This document shows positions 50,005 through 59,013 of a DNA stretch of 64,000 nt, in pieces (the stretch's first letter is position 1; each line of letters starts with the position of its first letter). Origin of the DNA: Nonomuraea helvata (GTDB lineage Bacteria; Actinomycetota; Actinomycetes; Streptosporangiales; Streptosporangiaceae); contig NZ_BAAAXV010000001.1 of the NCBI RefSeq assembly GCF_039535785.1, forward strand, positions 2,914,001 through 2,978,000. Reading direction: 5' to 3'. The position numbers were made by a program, and so were the translations under genes. Under the pieces are notes generated by a model. The model saw nothing but the letters and a program-made list of their open reading frames with translations. It was not told the origin of the DNA and made no database searches.

Positions 50005-51381
50005 GTGACCGAACGGTTGGACGGCCCGCAGGCCCCGTCCGCGCAGAGCGCGGACGGGTCCTCCACCGGACCGGCTGAAACCCCCCGTACCACGAGACGC
50101 CTCGGCCCCTCGCCGGCGGTCGCCATCGCCTTCCTCCTCCCGGCGGCGCTGCTGCTGGGAATCTGGGTGGTCTACCCGATCGTCTACTCCATCTTCCGGA
50201 GCCTGTTCGACGCGGCGGGCACCGGATTCGTGGGACTGGGCAACTACGCCACGATCTTCTCCGATCACGGCACACTCATCACGATCCGCAACAACCTCAT
50301 CTGGGTCGTCGTCGCGCCGATCGTGGTCACCACGCTGGGCCTGATCTTCGCGGTGCTGACCGAGCGGATCAAGTGGGCGACGGCGTTCAAGCTCATCGTG
50401 TTCATGCCCATGGCGGTCTCCTTGATGGCGGCCGGCGTGATCTTCCGCCTGGTCTACGAGCAGAGCCCCGACAAGGGCATGGCCAACGCCGTGCTCACCA
50501 CGGTGCACGACACGTTCTCCTCCTCGCAGGGCTACCCGGACGCTCGCCCGCGCGAGGGCGACCAGTCACCGGTGGCCTCCGAGGGCGGCACGGTCGTCAC
50601 CAAGCAGCCCGTCCAGGCGGGCCAGCCCGTGCTGATCCCGATCGTGGGCGTCAAGCCGAACACCCTGCCGGGCAACGCCGGGCCCGCCAAGGCACCCGCG
50701 GCCGCCGGCGGACTCTCCGGGACCGTGTGGTTCGACTTCACCCCAGGAGGCGGCGGCAAGAACGGCGAGGTCGACGCCTCGGAGAAGGGCCTGCCGGGCA
50801 TGACCGTCGAGGCCGTGCAGAACGGCAAGGTCGCCGGGACCGCCACGACGGCCGACGACGGCTCGTTCCGCTTCGAGGGCCTGCCCGCGGGCTCCTATGT
50901 CGTACGGCTCCCGCAGTCCAACTTCCAGGCCTCCTACGGCGGCCTGAACTGGCTCGGCGAGACGCTCATCACCCCGGCGGTCATCGGCGCGTTCGTCTGG
51001 GTGTGGGCCGGGTTCGCCATGGTGCTGATCGCGGCCGGCCTCGCGGCGATCCCGCGTGACGCGCTGGAGGCGGCCCGCATCGACGGCGCCACGGAGTGGC
51101 AGGTGTTCCGCAAGATCACCGTGCCGCTGCTGTCGCCGGTGCTGCTCGTCGTCTTCGTGACGATGATCATCAATACGCTGAAGGTGTTCGACCTGGTCTT
51201 CATCATCGCGCCAGGCTCGGTCCAGCCACAGGCGAACGTGGTCGCGCTGGAGATGTGGCGCGTGTCGTTCGGCGGCGGGAACAACCAGGGTCTGGGCAGC
51301 GCGCTGGCTGTCTTCCTGCTCATACTGGTCCTTCCCTTCATGATCATGAACATCCGCCGGTTCAGGAGGGACGAATCATGA
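50005..51381 (+). CDS. sugar ABC permease (MalF-type) with inserted extracytoplasmic domain
   Basis: A 458-residue permease. Helices 1-3 lie at about 38-66, 95-118 and 127-151. An insertion of some 165 residues follows (152-318) before helix 4 (about 321-350) and the EAA loop ALEAARIDGATEWQVFRKIT (353-372), then helices 5-6. Within the insertion, 236-307 reads as a prealbumin/SdrD-B-like beta domain (LSGTVWFDF..., GLPGMTVEAVQ, TTADDGSFRFEGLPAGSYVV). By the usual topology it faces outside. MalF of E. coli also has an inserted domain, but in a different loop. The start is GTG 50005 with GAGGTAAGG upstream. Confidence 0.9.
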   Translation: MTERLDGPQAPSAQSADGSSTGPAETPRTTRRLGPSPAVAIAFLLPAALLLGIWVVYPIVYSIFRSLFDAAGTGFVGLGNYATIFSDHGTLITIRNNLIWVVVAPIVVTTLGLIFAVLTERIKWATAFKLIVFMPMAVSLMAAGVIFRLVYEQSPDKGMANAVLTTVHDTFSSSQGYPDARPREGDQSPVASEGGTVVTKQPVQAGQPVLIPIVGVKPNTLPGNAGPAKAPAAAGGLSGTVWFDFTPGGGGKNGEVDASEKGLPGMTVEAVQNGKVAGTATTADDGSFRFEGLPAGSYVVRLPQSNFQASYGGLNWLGETLITPAVIGAFVWVWAGFAMVLIAAGLAAIPRDALEAARIDGATEWQVFRKITVPLLSPVLLVVFVTMIINTLKVFDLVFIIAPGSVQPQANVVALEMWRVSFGGGNNQGLGSALAVFLLILVLPFMIMNIRRFRRDES

Positions 51382-52277
51382 CCACGGCCACCGCTACCGG
51401 GCCGTCCGGGCTGGAGACGGGGGCGCCGCGCAGGGGCGTGCTGAGCAGGATCGTGGACCGGATCGGCAGCGGCACCGTCCAGCTGATCATGGTGCTGCTC
51501 GGCCTGTTCTGGCTGGTGCCGACGCTGGGCCTGCTGGTCGTCTCGATGCGTACGACGCAGGTCAACACCGCCGAGGGCTGGTGGACGGTCTTCACCAAGC
51601 CGGCCGAGCTGACCCTCTCGAACTACGCGAACCTGCTGGCCAGCGGCTTCACCGCGTCCTTCTGGAACACCGTGGCGATCACGGTGCCGACCACGATCCT
51701 GGTGATCGGCATCGCGGCCATGGCCGCCTACGCGTTCGCGTGGATGGAGTTCCCCGGGCGTGACGGGGCGTTCCTCGTCGTGGTCGGGCTGCTGATCGTG
51801 CCCATCCAGATCGCGCTGATCCCCATCGCGTCCTTCTACGGAGGCGTCGGGATCTTCGGCTCGATCGCGGGCGTGGTGCTGTTCCACACGGCGTTCGGCC
51901 TGCCGTTCGCGATCTTCCTGCTCCGCAACTTCTTCGTCGGCATCCCCTCCTCGCTGCTGGAGGCGGCGCGGATGGACGGCGCGCCGGAGTGGAAGATCTT
52001 CGTGTCGGTGGTCTTCCCGCTGGGCAAGCCCGCCATCGCCTCGCTGGGCATCTTCCAGTTCCTGTGGGTCTGGAACGACATGCTCATCGCGCTGGTCTTC
52101 GCCGACACCGACAACCAGCCGATGACCAAGCACCTGCAGTCTCAGATGCGGCAGTTCGGATCGAACATCGACATCCTGTCGTCCGGTGCCTTCCTGTCGC
52201 TGATCATCCCGCTGGTCCTGTTCTTCGCGTTCCAGCGGTACTTCGTCCAGGGCATGATGGCCGGATCCGTGAAGTGA
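51378..52277 (+). CDS. sugar ABC permease (MalG-type)
   Basis: A 299-residue partner permease with six membrane helices and the EAA motif SLLEAARMDGAPEWKIFVSVVFPLGKP split over the coupling helix. ATG 51378 overlaps the previous stop (ATGA) and has AGGAGGG upstream. It is the last gene of the importer operon. No ATPase gene is present, as in many actinomycete sugar importers that share one MsiK-type ATPase encoded elsewhere. Confidence 0.93.
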   Translation: MTTATATGPSGLETGAPRRGVLSRIVDRIGSGTVQLIMVLLGLFWLVPTLGLLVVSMRTTQVNTAEGWWTVFTKPAELTLSNYANLLASGFTASFWNTVAITVPTTILVIGIAAMAAYAFAWMEFPGRDGAFLVVVGLLIVPIQIALIPIASFYGGVGIFGSIAGVVLFHTAFGLPFAIFLLRNFFVGIPSSLLEAARMDGAPEWKIFVSVVFPLGKPAIASLGIFQFLWVWNDMLIALVFADTDNQPMTKHLQSQMRQFGSNIDILSSGAFLSLIIPLVLFFAFQRYFVQGMMAGSVK

Positions 52278-52338
52278 CACGCTCGCGGGCGTCCGCCGGT
52301 TCCGGTGGGCGCCCGCGACGCGGTTCTATGATCGTCCG

Positions 52339-53706
52339 ATGAAGCGTCTTCTCGCTCTCGCCGCAGCAGCCTTCATCTCTCTGCCGCTCGCCCCCGCCAT
52401 CGCGCTCGACGCCCAGCCCGGCGCGCCGGGCGCGGGCGACCCGTACTTCCCCGACCAGGGGAACGGCGGCTACGACGCCGGCCACTACGACCTCACGCTC
52501 GACTACGACCCGAGCTCCAACCGCCTCGCCGGAGTGGCGCGGATCTCCGCGCGGGCCACGCAGGCGCTGAGCCGCTTCGACCTCGACCTCGTCAGCACGC
52601 TCACGGTCCGCTCCGTGACGCTGAACGGCCGGCCCGCCGCGTTCTCCCAGAGCGGCTCCGAGCTGGTGATCACCTCCGCGCTGCCCGCCGGACGCGACTT
52701 CTCCGTCGAGGTCCGGTACGACGGCAGGCCCACGCACGTCGTCGACCCGGACGGCTCCCGGGACGGGTGGATCCGGACGAGCGACGGCGTGTTCAACGCC
52801 AACGAGCCCCAGGGCGCGATGACCTGGTATCCCGGCAACCATCACATGACCGACAAGGCCACCTACCGCTTCTCGGTGACCGTGCCCAGCACTCGCGTGG
52901 CGGTGGCCAACGGCGATCTGGTGTCCAAGGCGTCGAAGGGCGATCGCACGACGTACGTCTGGGACTCCCGCGAACCGATGGCGAGCTACCTGGCCACGGT
53001 GTCGATCGGGAAGTTCCAGCTCACCGACACCCGGGTCGGCGGCTACCGCGTGATCACCGCCGTGGATCCCAAGCTCGCCGACGGCGCGAAGGACTTCGCC
53101 GAGCGGCACGCTCCCGTGCTCGACTACTTCAGCTCCCTCTTCGGCCCGTACCCGTTCTCCTCCACCGGCGGGATCGCCGACCACGCCCCCGAGGTCGGCT
53201 ACGCCCTGGAGGCCCAGTCCCGGCCCATCTACCCGCGCGTGCCGAGCGAGTCGCTGCTGGCCCACGAGCTGGCGCACCAGTGGTTCGGCGACTCGGTGAC
53301 GCCGGCGCTCTGGCGTGACATCTGGCTCAACGAGGGCTTCGCCACGTACGCGCAGTGGCTCTGGTCGGACAAGCAGGGCACCGGCACCGTGCAGAGCTCG
53401 TTCGACAAGGCCTACGCGCGGGCGGCCGACGACGAGTTCTGGCAGACGCCCCCCGCCGACCCCGGCGGCCCTGCCGGCCTCTTCCACGACCCGGTCTACG
53501 ACCGCGGCGCGATGACCCTGCACGTCCTGCGGCGCGCGGTGGGCGACGACGTGTTCTTCAGGATCCTGCGTACGTGGGCCTCCGACCACAAGTACGGCAA
53601 TGCCGACACGGCTGCCTTCATCGCCCTGTCGGAGCGGTTGTCCGGCAAACAGCTCGACTCCCTCTTCGACGCCTGGCTCTTCAAGCCGGGCAAGCCGTCG
53701 CTGTGA
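52339..53706 (+). CDS. secreted M1-family zinc metallopeptidase
   Basis: A 455-residue protein with a signal peptide ([20 protein letters not shown]). The M1 beta domain is followed by the thermolysin-like domain with HELAH (309-313) and the third zinc ligand Glu332 in [10 protein letters not shown]. The exopeptidase motif, normally GxMEN, reads GYALE (287-291), and the likely transition-state Tyr387 is in VYDRGAM. The protein is short because the C-terminal HEAT-like domain of aminopeptidase N is missing; small actinobacterial M1 enzymes are like this. It is monocistronic, with a strong terminator 5 nt after the stop. Confidence 0.92.
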   Translation: MKRLLALAAAAFISLPLAPAIALDAQPGAPGAGDPYFPDQGNGGYDAGHYDLTLDYDPSSNRLAGVARISARATQALSRFDLDLVSTLTVRSVTLNGRPAAFSQSGSELVITSALPAGRDFSVEVRYDGRPTHVVDPDGSRDGWIRTSDGVFNANEPQGAMTWYPGNHHMTDKATYRFSVTVPSTRVAVANGDLVSKASKGDRTTYVWDSREPMASYLATVSIGKFQLTDTRVGGYRVITAVDPKLADGAKDFAERHAPVLDYFSSLFGPYPFSSTGGIADHAPEVGYALEAQSRPIYPRVPSESLLAHELAHQWFGDSVTPALWRDIWLNEGFATYAQWLWSDKQGTGTVQSSFDKAYARAADDEFWQTPPADPGGPAGLFHDPVYDRGAMTLHVLRRAVGDDVFFRILRTWASDHKYGNADTAAFIALSERLSGKQLDSLFDAWLFKPGKPSL

Positions 53707-53710
53707 TCAT

Positions 53711-53756
53711 TCTGGTACGGCCCGGAGCCGACGTTTCGGCAGCAGGCCGTACCAGA
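53711..53756 (+). terminator. terminator after the M1 peptidase gene
   Basis: A perfect 12-bp outer stem TCTGGTACGGCC/GGCCGTACCAGA (53711-53722, 53745-53756) encloses a second 5-bp hairpin GCCGA/TCGGC with loop CGTT (53727-53740). The structure starts 5 nt after the stop codon and ends 20 bp before ung. Confidence 0.85.
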
Positions 53757-53776
53757 CCTGGATAAGCTCATCGGCC

Positions 53777-54454
53777 ATGACCGGTCGTCCCCTGAACGAA
53801 GTCGTCGAAGCCGGATGGGCGCGCGCGCTCGAGCCCGTCGCCGAGCGGATAGCCGAGATGGGCGAGTTCCTGCGAAAGGAAATCGCCGAAGGCAGGCAGT
53901 ACCTGCCCTCGGGGGCGCACGTGCTGCGCGCTTTCAACCAGCCCTTCGACGAGGTCAAGGTGCTGATCGTGGGCCAGGACCCCTACCCCACGCCCGGCCA
54001 CCCGGTCGGCCTGTCCTTCTCGGTGGCCCCCGACGTGCGGCCGCTGCCGGGCAGCCTGCTCAACATCTACAAGGAGATGGAGGCCGACCTCGGCCTCCCC
54101 CGCCCCTCCAACGGCGACCTGACGCCGTGGGCCGAGCAGGGCGTCCTGCTGCTCAACAGGGTCCTCACCGTGATGCCCGGCAAGCCCGCCTCCCACCGGG
54201 GCAAGGGCTGGGAGCAGGTCACCGAGCAGGCCATCCACGCGCTCGTGGCCCGCAACAAGCCGATGGTCGCCATCCTCTGGGGCCGCGACGCGCGCAACCT
54301 GGCGCCCATGCTCGGCGCCATCCCCCGCATCGAGTCCGCCCACCCCTCCCCGCTCTCGGCCCGCAGCGGCTTCTTCGGCTCGCGCCCGTTCAGCCGGGCC
54401 AACGAGCTGCTCATTCAGCAGGGCGCCACCCCTGTCGAGTGGAAGCTGCCCTAA
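53777..54454 (+). CDS. ung: uracil-DNA glycosylase, family 1
   Basis: Removes uracil from DNA, 225 residues. The catalytic Asp68 lies in the water-activating motif GQDPYPTPG, the actinobacterial version of GQDPYH. Further motifs are [19 protein letters not shown] and the DNA-intercalation loop [24 protein letters not shown] 53777 gives [14 protein letters not shown]. It probably forms an operon with the small acidic gene 10 bp downstream. Confidence 0.95.
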   Translation: MTGRPLNEVVEAGWARALEPVAERIAEMGEFLRKEIAEGRQYLPSGAHVLRAFNQPFDEVKVLIVGQDPYPTPGHPVGLSFSVAPDVRPLPGSLLNIYKEMEADLGLPRPSNGDLTPWAEQGVLLLNRVLTVMPGKPASHRGKGWEQVTEQAIHALVARNKPMVAILWGRDARNLAPMLGAIPRIESAHPSPLSARSGFFGSRPFSRANELLIQQGATPVEWKLP

Positions 54455-54464
54455 AGTCGTCGCC

Positions 54465-54785
54465 ATGAGTGATGAACCGAAGTTCCTGCGCCTCACGGTC
54501 GAGCTGACCGTCGAGGTGCTCGACGTTGACGCGCTGCAGGCGGCGGCACTGGCCGAGATCAGGCATCCCGAGGCGGACCTCACCGAAGAGGAGCGCACCG
54601 AGCAGGCCGAGCTGGTCGCATCGGACGAGACCGGCGCCTCGGCGCTGCAGTGGCTGATCGAGCCCGACCACGTGCTGCAGCTCGTCGACCACATCACCGA
54701 GATCGAGCCGCGCGAGGCGGTGCTCGGGGTGGAGCCGTCGGAGGGGCCGAGCGAGGAAGACGAAGAAGAGCACGACCACGCGTGA
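54465..54785 (+). CDS. small acidic protein of unknown function
   Basis: A 106-residue strongly acidic protein, not recognised. The first 30 residues look like an alternating beta strand then helix ([20 protein letters not shown]). The middle is Glu-rich helical and the C-terminus is a disordered run of Glu/Asp ending EEHDHA. There is no membrane segment. It begins 10 bp after ung and ends before a hairpin with a T-run, so ung and this gene are likely one transcript. Confidence 0.7.
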   Translation: MSDEPKFLRLTVELTVEVLDVDALQAAALAEIRHPEADLTEEERTEQAELVASDETGASALQWLIEPDHVLQLVDHITEIEPREAVLGVEPSEGPSEEDEEEHDHA

Positions 54786-54796
54786 CGTACCGCGGC

Positions 54797-54824
54797 AGCC
54801 ACGGCGTTCGCCGACGTCGTGGCT
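54797..54824 (+). terminator. terminator after the ung-small acidic gene unit
   Basis: 7-bp arms AGCCACG and CGTGGCT enclose a small inner GCG/CGC hairpin and are followed directly by TTT. It starts 11 nt after the stop of the acidic protein gene. Confidence 0.65.
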
Positions 54825-54894
54825 TTTCGCGGGGCTTCGCAGCCGACAGCTCGCTAAGATCGAAAGTCTCCGGGCAGGCCGCAAGGGGGCAGCA

Positions 54895-55188
54895 ATGATC
54901 GTCGCATTCTCCATCACCCCGCTGGGCGTCGGCGAAGGGGTCGCCGAGCCCGTCGCCCGCGCCGTCAAGGTGGTCCGCGACAGCGGGCTGCCCAACCGCA
55001 CGGACGCGATGTTCACCACGATCGAGGGTGAGTGGGACGAGGTCATGGACGTCGTCAAGCGCGCGGTGGACGCGGTGGCGGAGGTCGCGCCCCGGGTCAG
55101 CCTGGTGCTCAAGGCCGACCTCCGGGCGGGGGTCACGGACGGGATGACCAGCAAACTCGAGTCCCTGGAACGCCACCTCTCCTCCTGA
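54895..55188 (+). CDS. MTH1187/YkoF-type thiamine-binding family protein
   Basis: A 97-residue single-domain protein of the MTH1187 (DUF77, thiamine-BP) family with a ferredoxin-like fold. It has the N-terminal [19 protein letters not shown], the central [16 protein letters not shown] and the C-terminal [13 protein letters not shown]. Family members bind thiamine-like ligands or act as small regulators. The precise role here is unknown. ATG 54895 follows GGGGGCAGCA. No thiamine genes are nearby and no TPP riboswitch was seen. Confidence 0.85.
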   Translation: MIVAFSITPLGVGEGVAEPVARAVKVVRDSGLPNRTDAMFTTIEGEWDEVMDVVKRAVDAVAEVAPRVSLVLKADLRAGVTDGMTSKLESLERHLSS

Positions 55189-55534
55189 CCCGCGCCGGGG
55201 CGACCGTCGCTTCAGGAGCCCCGCCGCCATCGCGCTCCGTCTCGGTGCGCGGTCACCGCATCTGTGCGCGGTCACCGCATCTGTGCGCCCGCGATGATCC
55301 GCGCTCCTATGCCCGGGACAGGCCTCCGCCCTCCCGCGCCCCGGACAGGGCGCCGCGCTCCCGTGCCTGGGGTGGGCCGCGTCCGGCACAGCCACCATCC
55401 CTCGGCCGCCGCCTTTCGCTGCTCGCATCCTCAGCCTCAAAGTCGAGATATGTCTTGACTGGCTCTCCAGACGCGACATATCGTGTCGTTCAGCCGCAAA
55501 ACGCGATACTACGCGTTCCTGGAGGTGGAGAAGC
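55189..55534. promoter_or_regulatory. non-coding region upstream of the FAD monooxygenase
   Basis: 346 bp without a gene. It holds a small tandem repeat (19-bp unit twice plus 6 bp, 55245-55288), the dyad-bracketed promoter described separately (55447-55488), and an inverted repeat AACGCG/CGCGTT (55500-55505 and 55512-55517) just before the GGAGGTGGAG ribosome binding site. Confidence 0.6.
55447..55488 (+). promoter_or_regulatory. dyad-bracketed promoter of the FAD monooxygenase gene
   Basis: The -35 TTGACT is at 55455-55460 and the -10-like CATATC at 55477-55482, 16 bp apart. Perfect 8-bp inverted arms GATATGTC (55447-55454) and GACATATC (55475-55482) flank the -35 and cover the -10. A second dyad CGACA-N5-TGTCG sits at 55474-55488. 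This is the geometry of a repressor operator, suggesting ligand-induced expression. Confidence 0.6.
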
Positions 55535-57130
55535 ATGGAACAAGAGCGAGTCCCCGTCCTGGTGGTGGGCGGCGGTTATGCGGGCCTGAGCACGGCGATG
55601 CTCCTGGCCTGGCGCGACGTACCGGTCATGCTGGTGGAGAGGCATCCGAGCACCTCGATCCAGCCGAAGGCGTTCGGCGTCGGCCCACGAGCCGTCGAGC
55701 TGCTGCGTCCCGTACCCGGCATAGAGCAGGAGCTCAGCGAGATCTGGGAGGGCATCGGCGAGAACATGCGCATAGCGATCGCCAAGAGCCTCTCCGACCC
55801 GGAACCCCACATGATCATGGACAGCGAGAGCGAGGAAACGGCTTTCCTGGCCGACGTCACGCCCGTGGCGCAGGTGGGGGCGCCGCAGGCCGAGATCGAG
55901 CGGCTGCTGCGGTTCAAGGCCGAGGAGCTGGGCGCCGACCTGCGGTTCTCGACCGAGCTGGTCTCTCTGGAGCAGGACGAGGACGGGGTGACGGCGCTCA
56001 TCCGCGACGCGAGCGGGGAGCACCTCGTGCGGGCCGACTACGTGGTGGCCGCCGACGGCTACCGCAGCCCGCTACGGAGCCTCCTGAACGTGCCCACCTC
56101 AGGCAAGGGCGAGCTGGGCCAGATGTGCTCGATCATGTTCGACGCCGACCTGACCGGGCTGGTGCGCGAGCGCGAGGTCACGCTCTGGTACCTGCAGAAC
56201 GACGTCTTCACCGGCGTGATCGTGACCGGCACCGGGGTGGGGGCGCACGTGCTGGGGATCAACTACTCCGAGGGGGAGAGCGAGGCGGACTTCACCGAGG
56301 AGCGCTGCCTGGAGCTGGTACGGATCGCGGTCGGCCGGCCCGATCTGGACGTCCGGGTGCTGGACAGGGCCTTCTTCGCCATGGCGCACGTGCTGGCCGA
56401 CACCTACCGCGTGGGCCGGGTCTTCTTCGCCGGGGACGCGGCCCACACCATGCCGCCCACGGGCGGGCAGGGCGGCAGCACGGCGCTCCAGGACGGCTGC
56501 GACCTCGCCTGGCGTCTCTGGCTGGTCGTCACGGGCCAGGCCGGCCCCGCCTTCCTCGACACGTACGACGCCGAACGCCGCCCCGTCAGCACCCTGACGG
56601 CCGACGCCCAGCTCGCCAACCTCGGCGCACGCATGCCTCCCGCGGCCCGCGTCGGATACCCGGAGCCCCTGGAGGACCCCTTTGGCGCCATCATCGGCTT
56701 GCGCTACCACTCCACGGCCATCCTCGACGAACCCGGAGACGACGGCTCGATCCTGGAGGATCCCCGCGTACCGAACGGACGTCCTGGCAGCCGCGCTCCT
56801 CACGTGATCCTCGACTGGGAGGGGCAGCGCATCTCGACCATCGACCTGTTCGGCTCCGGTTTCGTGCTGCTGGCCGACCGGGAGGGGGGCCAGATCTGGA
56901 TGGACGCGGGGCGGGTGGTCAAGGAACGGCTCGGGATACAGCTCACGCGGGTGGTGGTGGATGAGGAGCTGATGGACGTGGAAGGGCGGTTCCGGGAGCG
57001 GTACGGCGTCAACGGGGGCGGCGCCGTACTGGTCCGGCCTGACGGCTACGTGGCCTGGCGCTCCGCCGGCCCCGCCGCGGACCCGGCAGCGACCCTGGAA
57101 CACGTCCTGAGGCAGGTCCTCAGCCGCTGA
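55535..57130 (+). CDS. FAD-dependent monooxygenase, aromatic hydroxylase type
   Basis: A 531-residue class A flavoprotein monooxygenase. The N-terminal FAD motif is VLVVGGGYAGLSTAMLLA, the DG motif is VVAADGYRSPLR and the GD motif is VFFAGDAAHTMPPTGGQGG. A C-terminal thioredoxin-like extension (about 430-531, VILDWEGQRISTIDLFGSGFVLLADREG) makes it like the polyketide or phenol hydroxylases PgaE, TcmG and MhpA. It hydroxylates an aromatic substrate with NAD(P)H and O2. The substrate is unknown and no biosynthetic cluster is attached, so catabolism or xenobiotic/antibiotic inactivation is possible. ATG 55535 has GGAGGTGGAG upstream. Confidence 0.9.
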   Translation: MEQERVPVLVVGGGYAGLSTAMLLAWRDVPVMLVERHPSTSIQPKAFGVGPRAVELLRPVPGIEQELSEIWEGIGENMRIAIAKSLSDPEPHMIMDSESEETAFLADVTPVAQVGAPQAEIERLLRFKAEELGADLRFSTELVSLEQDEDGVTALIRDASGEHLVRADYVVAADGYRSPLRSLLNVPTSGKGELGQMCSIMFDADLTGLVREREVTLWYLQNDVFTGVIVTGTGVGAHVLGINYSEGESEADFTEERCLELVRIAVGRPDLDVRVLDRAFFAMAHVLADTYRVGRVFFAGDAAHTMPPTGGQGGSTALQDGCDLAWRLWLVVTGQAGPAFLDTYDAERRPVSTLTADAQLANLGARMPPAARVGYPEPLEDPFGAIIGLRYHSTAILDEPGDDGSILEDPRVPNGRPGSRAPHVILDWEGQRISTIDLFGSGFVLLADREGGQIWMDAGRVVKERLGIQLTRVVVDEELMDVEGRFRERYGVNGGGAVLVRPDGYVAWRSAGPAADPAATLEHVLRQVLSR

Positions 57131-57162
57131 CCCTCGGCTGCACGCTCGATATCCGGTTCGGG

Positions 57163-57239
57163 GAGGGCCACGGCACATCCACCCACCCCAACCGGATCCA
57201 TGGCCCGTCCACCCGCCCCCAACCGGAGGCGTGGCCCTC
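57163..57239. repeat. inverted repeat enclosing near-direct repeats, between convergent genes
   Basis: Perfect 10-bp arms GAGGGCCACG (57163-57172) and CGTGGCCCTC (57230-57239) enclose two near-identical stretches of the form CCACCC-N-CCCC-AACCGGA. It lies in the 124-bp gap between the convergent monooxygenase and the orphan gene at 57255-57908, where a bidirectional terminator would be expected. Confidence 0.5.
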
Positions 57240-57254
57240 GGGCCGGCACACGGC

Positions 57255-57908
57255 TCAGGCGAGGAGCACTTCCTCCCGGCGAGTCCGCAGCCGGTGACGT
57301 AGTCGCTCAAGCTCGTGGCAACGCTCCCCCAGCCGCTCGACCAGGTCCTGGACGGCGTCCGTCCCCTCGACGCCGGCCTCCACCGTCATGCCGAGCGCCT
57401 GCACCTTCCTGACGAACTCGCCCATCACCTCGTCACCGCGCAGGACCGCGACCCCGGCTGCCCTGGCACCTTCCCAAGCAGGCAGCTCGACGTCCAGCTC
57501 GGCCAGTAACCGCCCGATCTCCAGCAGCTCAGCACCCCGAGGATCGGCCGACAGGGCCAGCCGCCGCTCCTCACGTGCCAGCAGCTCCTCGTAGATGTCC
57601 CGCGCCGGCCCCACCTCGGCCAGCTCCCGGTCCACCTCCGCGAGGAGCATCCGGTACGCCGCCAGCCTCGCCTCCTCCACGGCCACCTGTTCCGGATCCC
57701 ATATGTCGACCGCTTCGAGCCCCTGCCGGGCCTCACGCACCAGACCGGCGATGACCGCGCGACGCTCGCGCAGCTTCTCCCACCTGTGAGCCCGCTCACG
57801 GGCCGTAGGCAGATCTTCATCGATCATCTCAAACGGGATCACGACCCTTGGACGGTCAGAGGCCCCCTTTTGGTTCAGGACAATCAGGTATTTTTCCGAA
57901 TAAATCAT
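57255..57908 (-). CDS. uncharacterised coiled-coil protein
   Basis: A 217-residue protein, not recognised. Residues 1-28 look like two beta strands (MIYSEKYLIVLNQKGA...VVIPFEM). The rest is long charged helix: Arg/Glu-rich 35-65, 75-120, 170-215. No membrane segment or catalytic motif is seen. ATG 57908 lacks a clear ribosome binding site, and a later ATG (codon 28) could be the true start. It could be a structural or toxin/antitoxin-like protein, but nothing supports a specific role. Confidence 0.55.
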   Translation of the reverse strand: MIYSEKYLIVLNQKGASDRPRVVIPFEMIDEDLPTARERAHRWEKLRERRAVIAGLVREARQGLEAVDIWDPEQVAVEEARLAAYRMLLAEVDRELAEVGPARDIYEELLAREERRLALSADPRGAELLEIGRLLAELDVELPAWEGARAAGVAVLRGDEVMGEFVRKVQALGMTVEAGVEGTDAVQDLVERLGERCHELERLRHRLRTRREEVLLA

Positions 57909-58004
57909 GCCATAACGGTCACATCTGCATCATCTGTAACGGGACGGCGGCCCTCCGGCACCCGCGCGCCAGAGACACCGCCGGCACGTTGAGCACCCTC
58001 GATG

Positions 58005-58022
58005 GGCGGTATCCCCACCGCC
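58005..58022 (-). terminator. weak hairpin after the cysteine-containing orphan gene
   Basis: 6-bp arms GGCGGT and ACCGCC flank a 6-nt loop, just past the stop at 58027 on the minus strand. There is no T-run. The stem is short, so this is only a candidate. Confidence 0.35.
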
Positions 58023-58026
58023 GGCG

Positions 58027-59013
58027 TCAGGCCGCGATGCCAGGGGTCGCTGTCATCGCCGGCGTCCGCGCCGGGTCCACCAACCTCAGCGGCGGGTGGA
58101 TGGCGGTCTGAGTGGCGCACAGCCAGTCGTTAAGCGAGCCGGGGAAGCCGGAAGGCGGGCCCACCTTGAGGCAGGTGATCTGGCCGGTGCCCGGCGCAGG
58201 GCCGATCTTCAGGCGGCGGATCGTGCCCGTGCGGCCCAGCTCGCCCAGCTCCGCGTCGTACGGCGTCAGCCGGACGCCGAAGGGCAGGCCGCCGTCCGGC
58301 TGGTCCGAGGCGGGGATGTGGAGGAAGTCGTCGATCTCGCGTTCGGTGGCGTCCGGGTGCGCGGTGACGTAGGCCAGGTGGTCGGTGACCAGGCGGTGGG
58401 CCACGGTGCGCAGGAGGCTGGTCGCGCAGAGGTTGTGGGCGCAGCCGGCGCCGTCGAGAGTGATCTCCGGGAGGGCGAAGCGGCGCAGCCCTCGGGACGT
58501 GACACGGAGGCAGTCGCACGCGCCCGTGTCGGCCGGGTCCCACGGTGGGCAGGTCGCGGCGTCGTGGACCTGGACGTCCCAGGACAGCCAGTCGTCGAGG
58601 CGGAAGTCCGTGGGCTCGCCCGCGCATCTGCCGCAGGTGAGGATGGTGGAACCCGTCAGCGGATCGAGGAGCAGGCCGTCGCATGCGCGGGCCAGGGCCC
58701 GGGCGGCCGCTCTCGCGGCCTGGACGCCGGCGGGGAGCCTGTGCGGAGGCGCGGTCGTGGCGAACACCACATGCTGCCTGGTGCGCCGCAAGCGGCGTCT
58801 CTCGTCGTCCGTGAGGGTGGCCGCCGTCGGTTTCCAAGGTGTCCGATGGTGGGTCACCGTCAGGGCTCCGCTGCCCAGGGCACTGATCGCGGCCCTCCTG
58901 TACGGTCCGCTGATCCGCCAGGGCACGAACGACTCCACGTCGAACAGCAACTGCTCCATGGCCACGACGAAGAGGGACGTGAGCGTGGCGGGCAAAGGAA
59001 GGATGATCTTCAT
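58027..59013 (-). CDS. uncharacterised cysteine-containing protein
   Basis: A 328-residue protein (from ATG 59013) I do not recognise. It starts MKIILPLPATLTSLFVVAME, then an Arg-rich region (DDERRRLRRTRQHVVF). Next comes a cysteine cluster, CGRC, CPPW, CDCL and CAHNLC, spread over about residues 150-220, suggesting one or two metal sites. A GTG at 59085 would extend it by 24 residues. It lies 147 bp downstream of treZ on the same strand. A zinc-dependent nucleic-acid-binding or enzymatic role cannot be separated from the sequence alone. Confidence 0.6.
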   Translation of the reverse strand: MKIILPLPATLTSLFVVAMEQLLFDVESFVPWRISGPYRRAAISALGSGALTVTHHRTPWKPTAATLTDDERRRLRRTRQHVVFATTAPPHRLPAGVQAARAAARALARACDGLLLDPLTGSTILTCGRCAGEPTDFRLDDWLSWDVQVHDAATCPPWDPADTGACDCLRVTSRGLRRFALPEITLDGAGCAHNLCATSLLRTVAHRLVTDHLAYVTAHPDATEREIDDFLHIPASDQPDGGLPFGVRLTPYDAELGELGRTGTIRRLKIGPAPGTGQITCLKVGPPSGFPGSLNDWLCATQTAIHPPLRLVDPARTPAMTATPGIAA

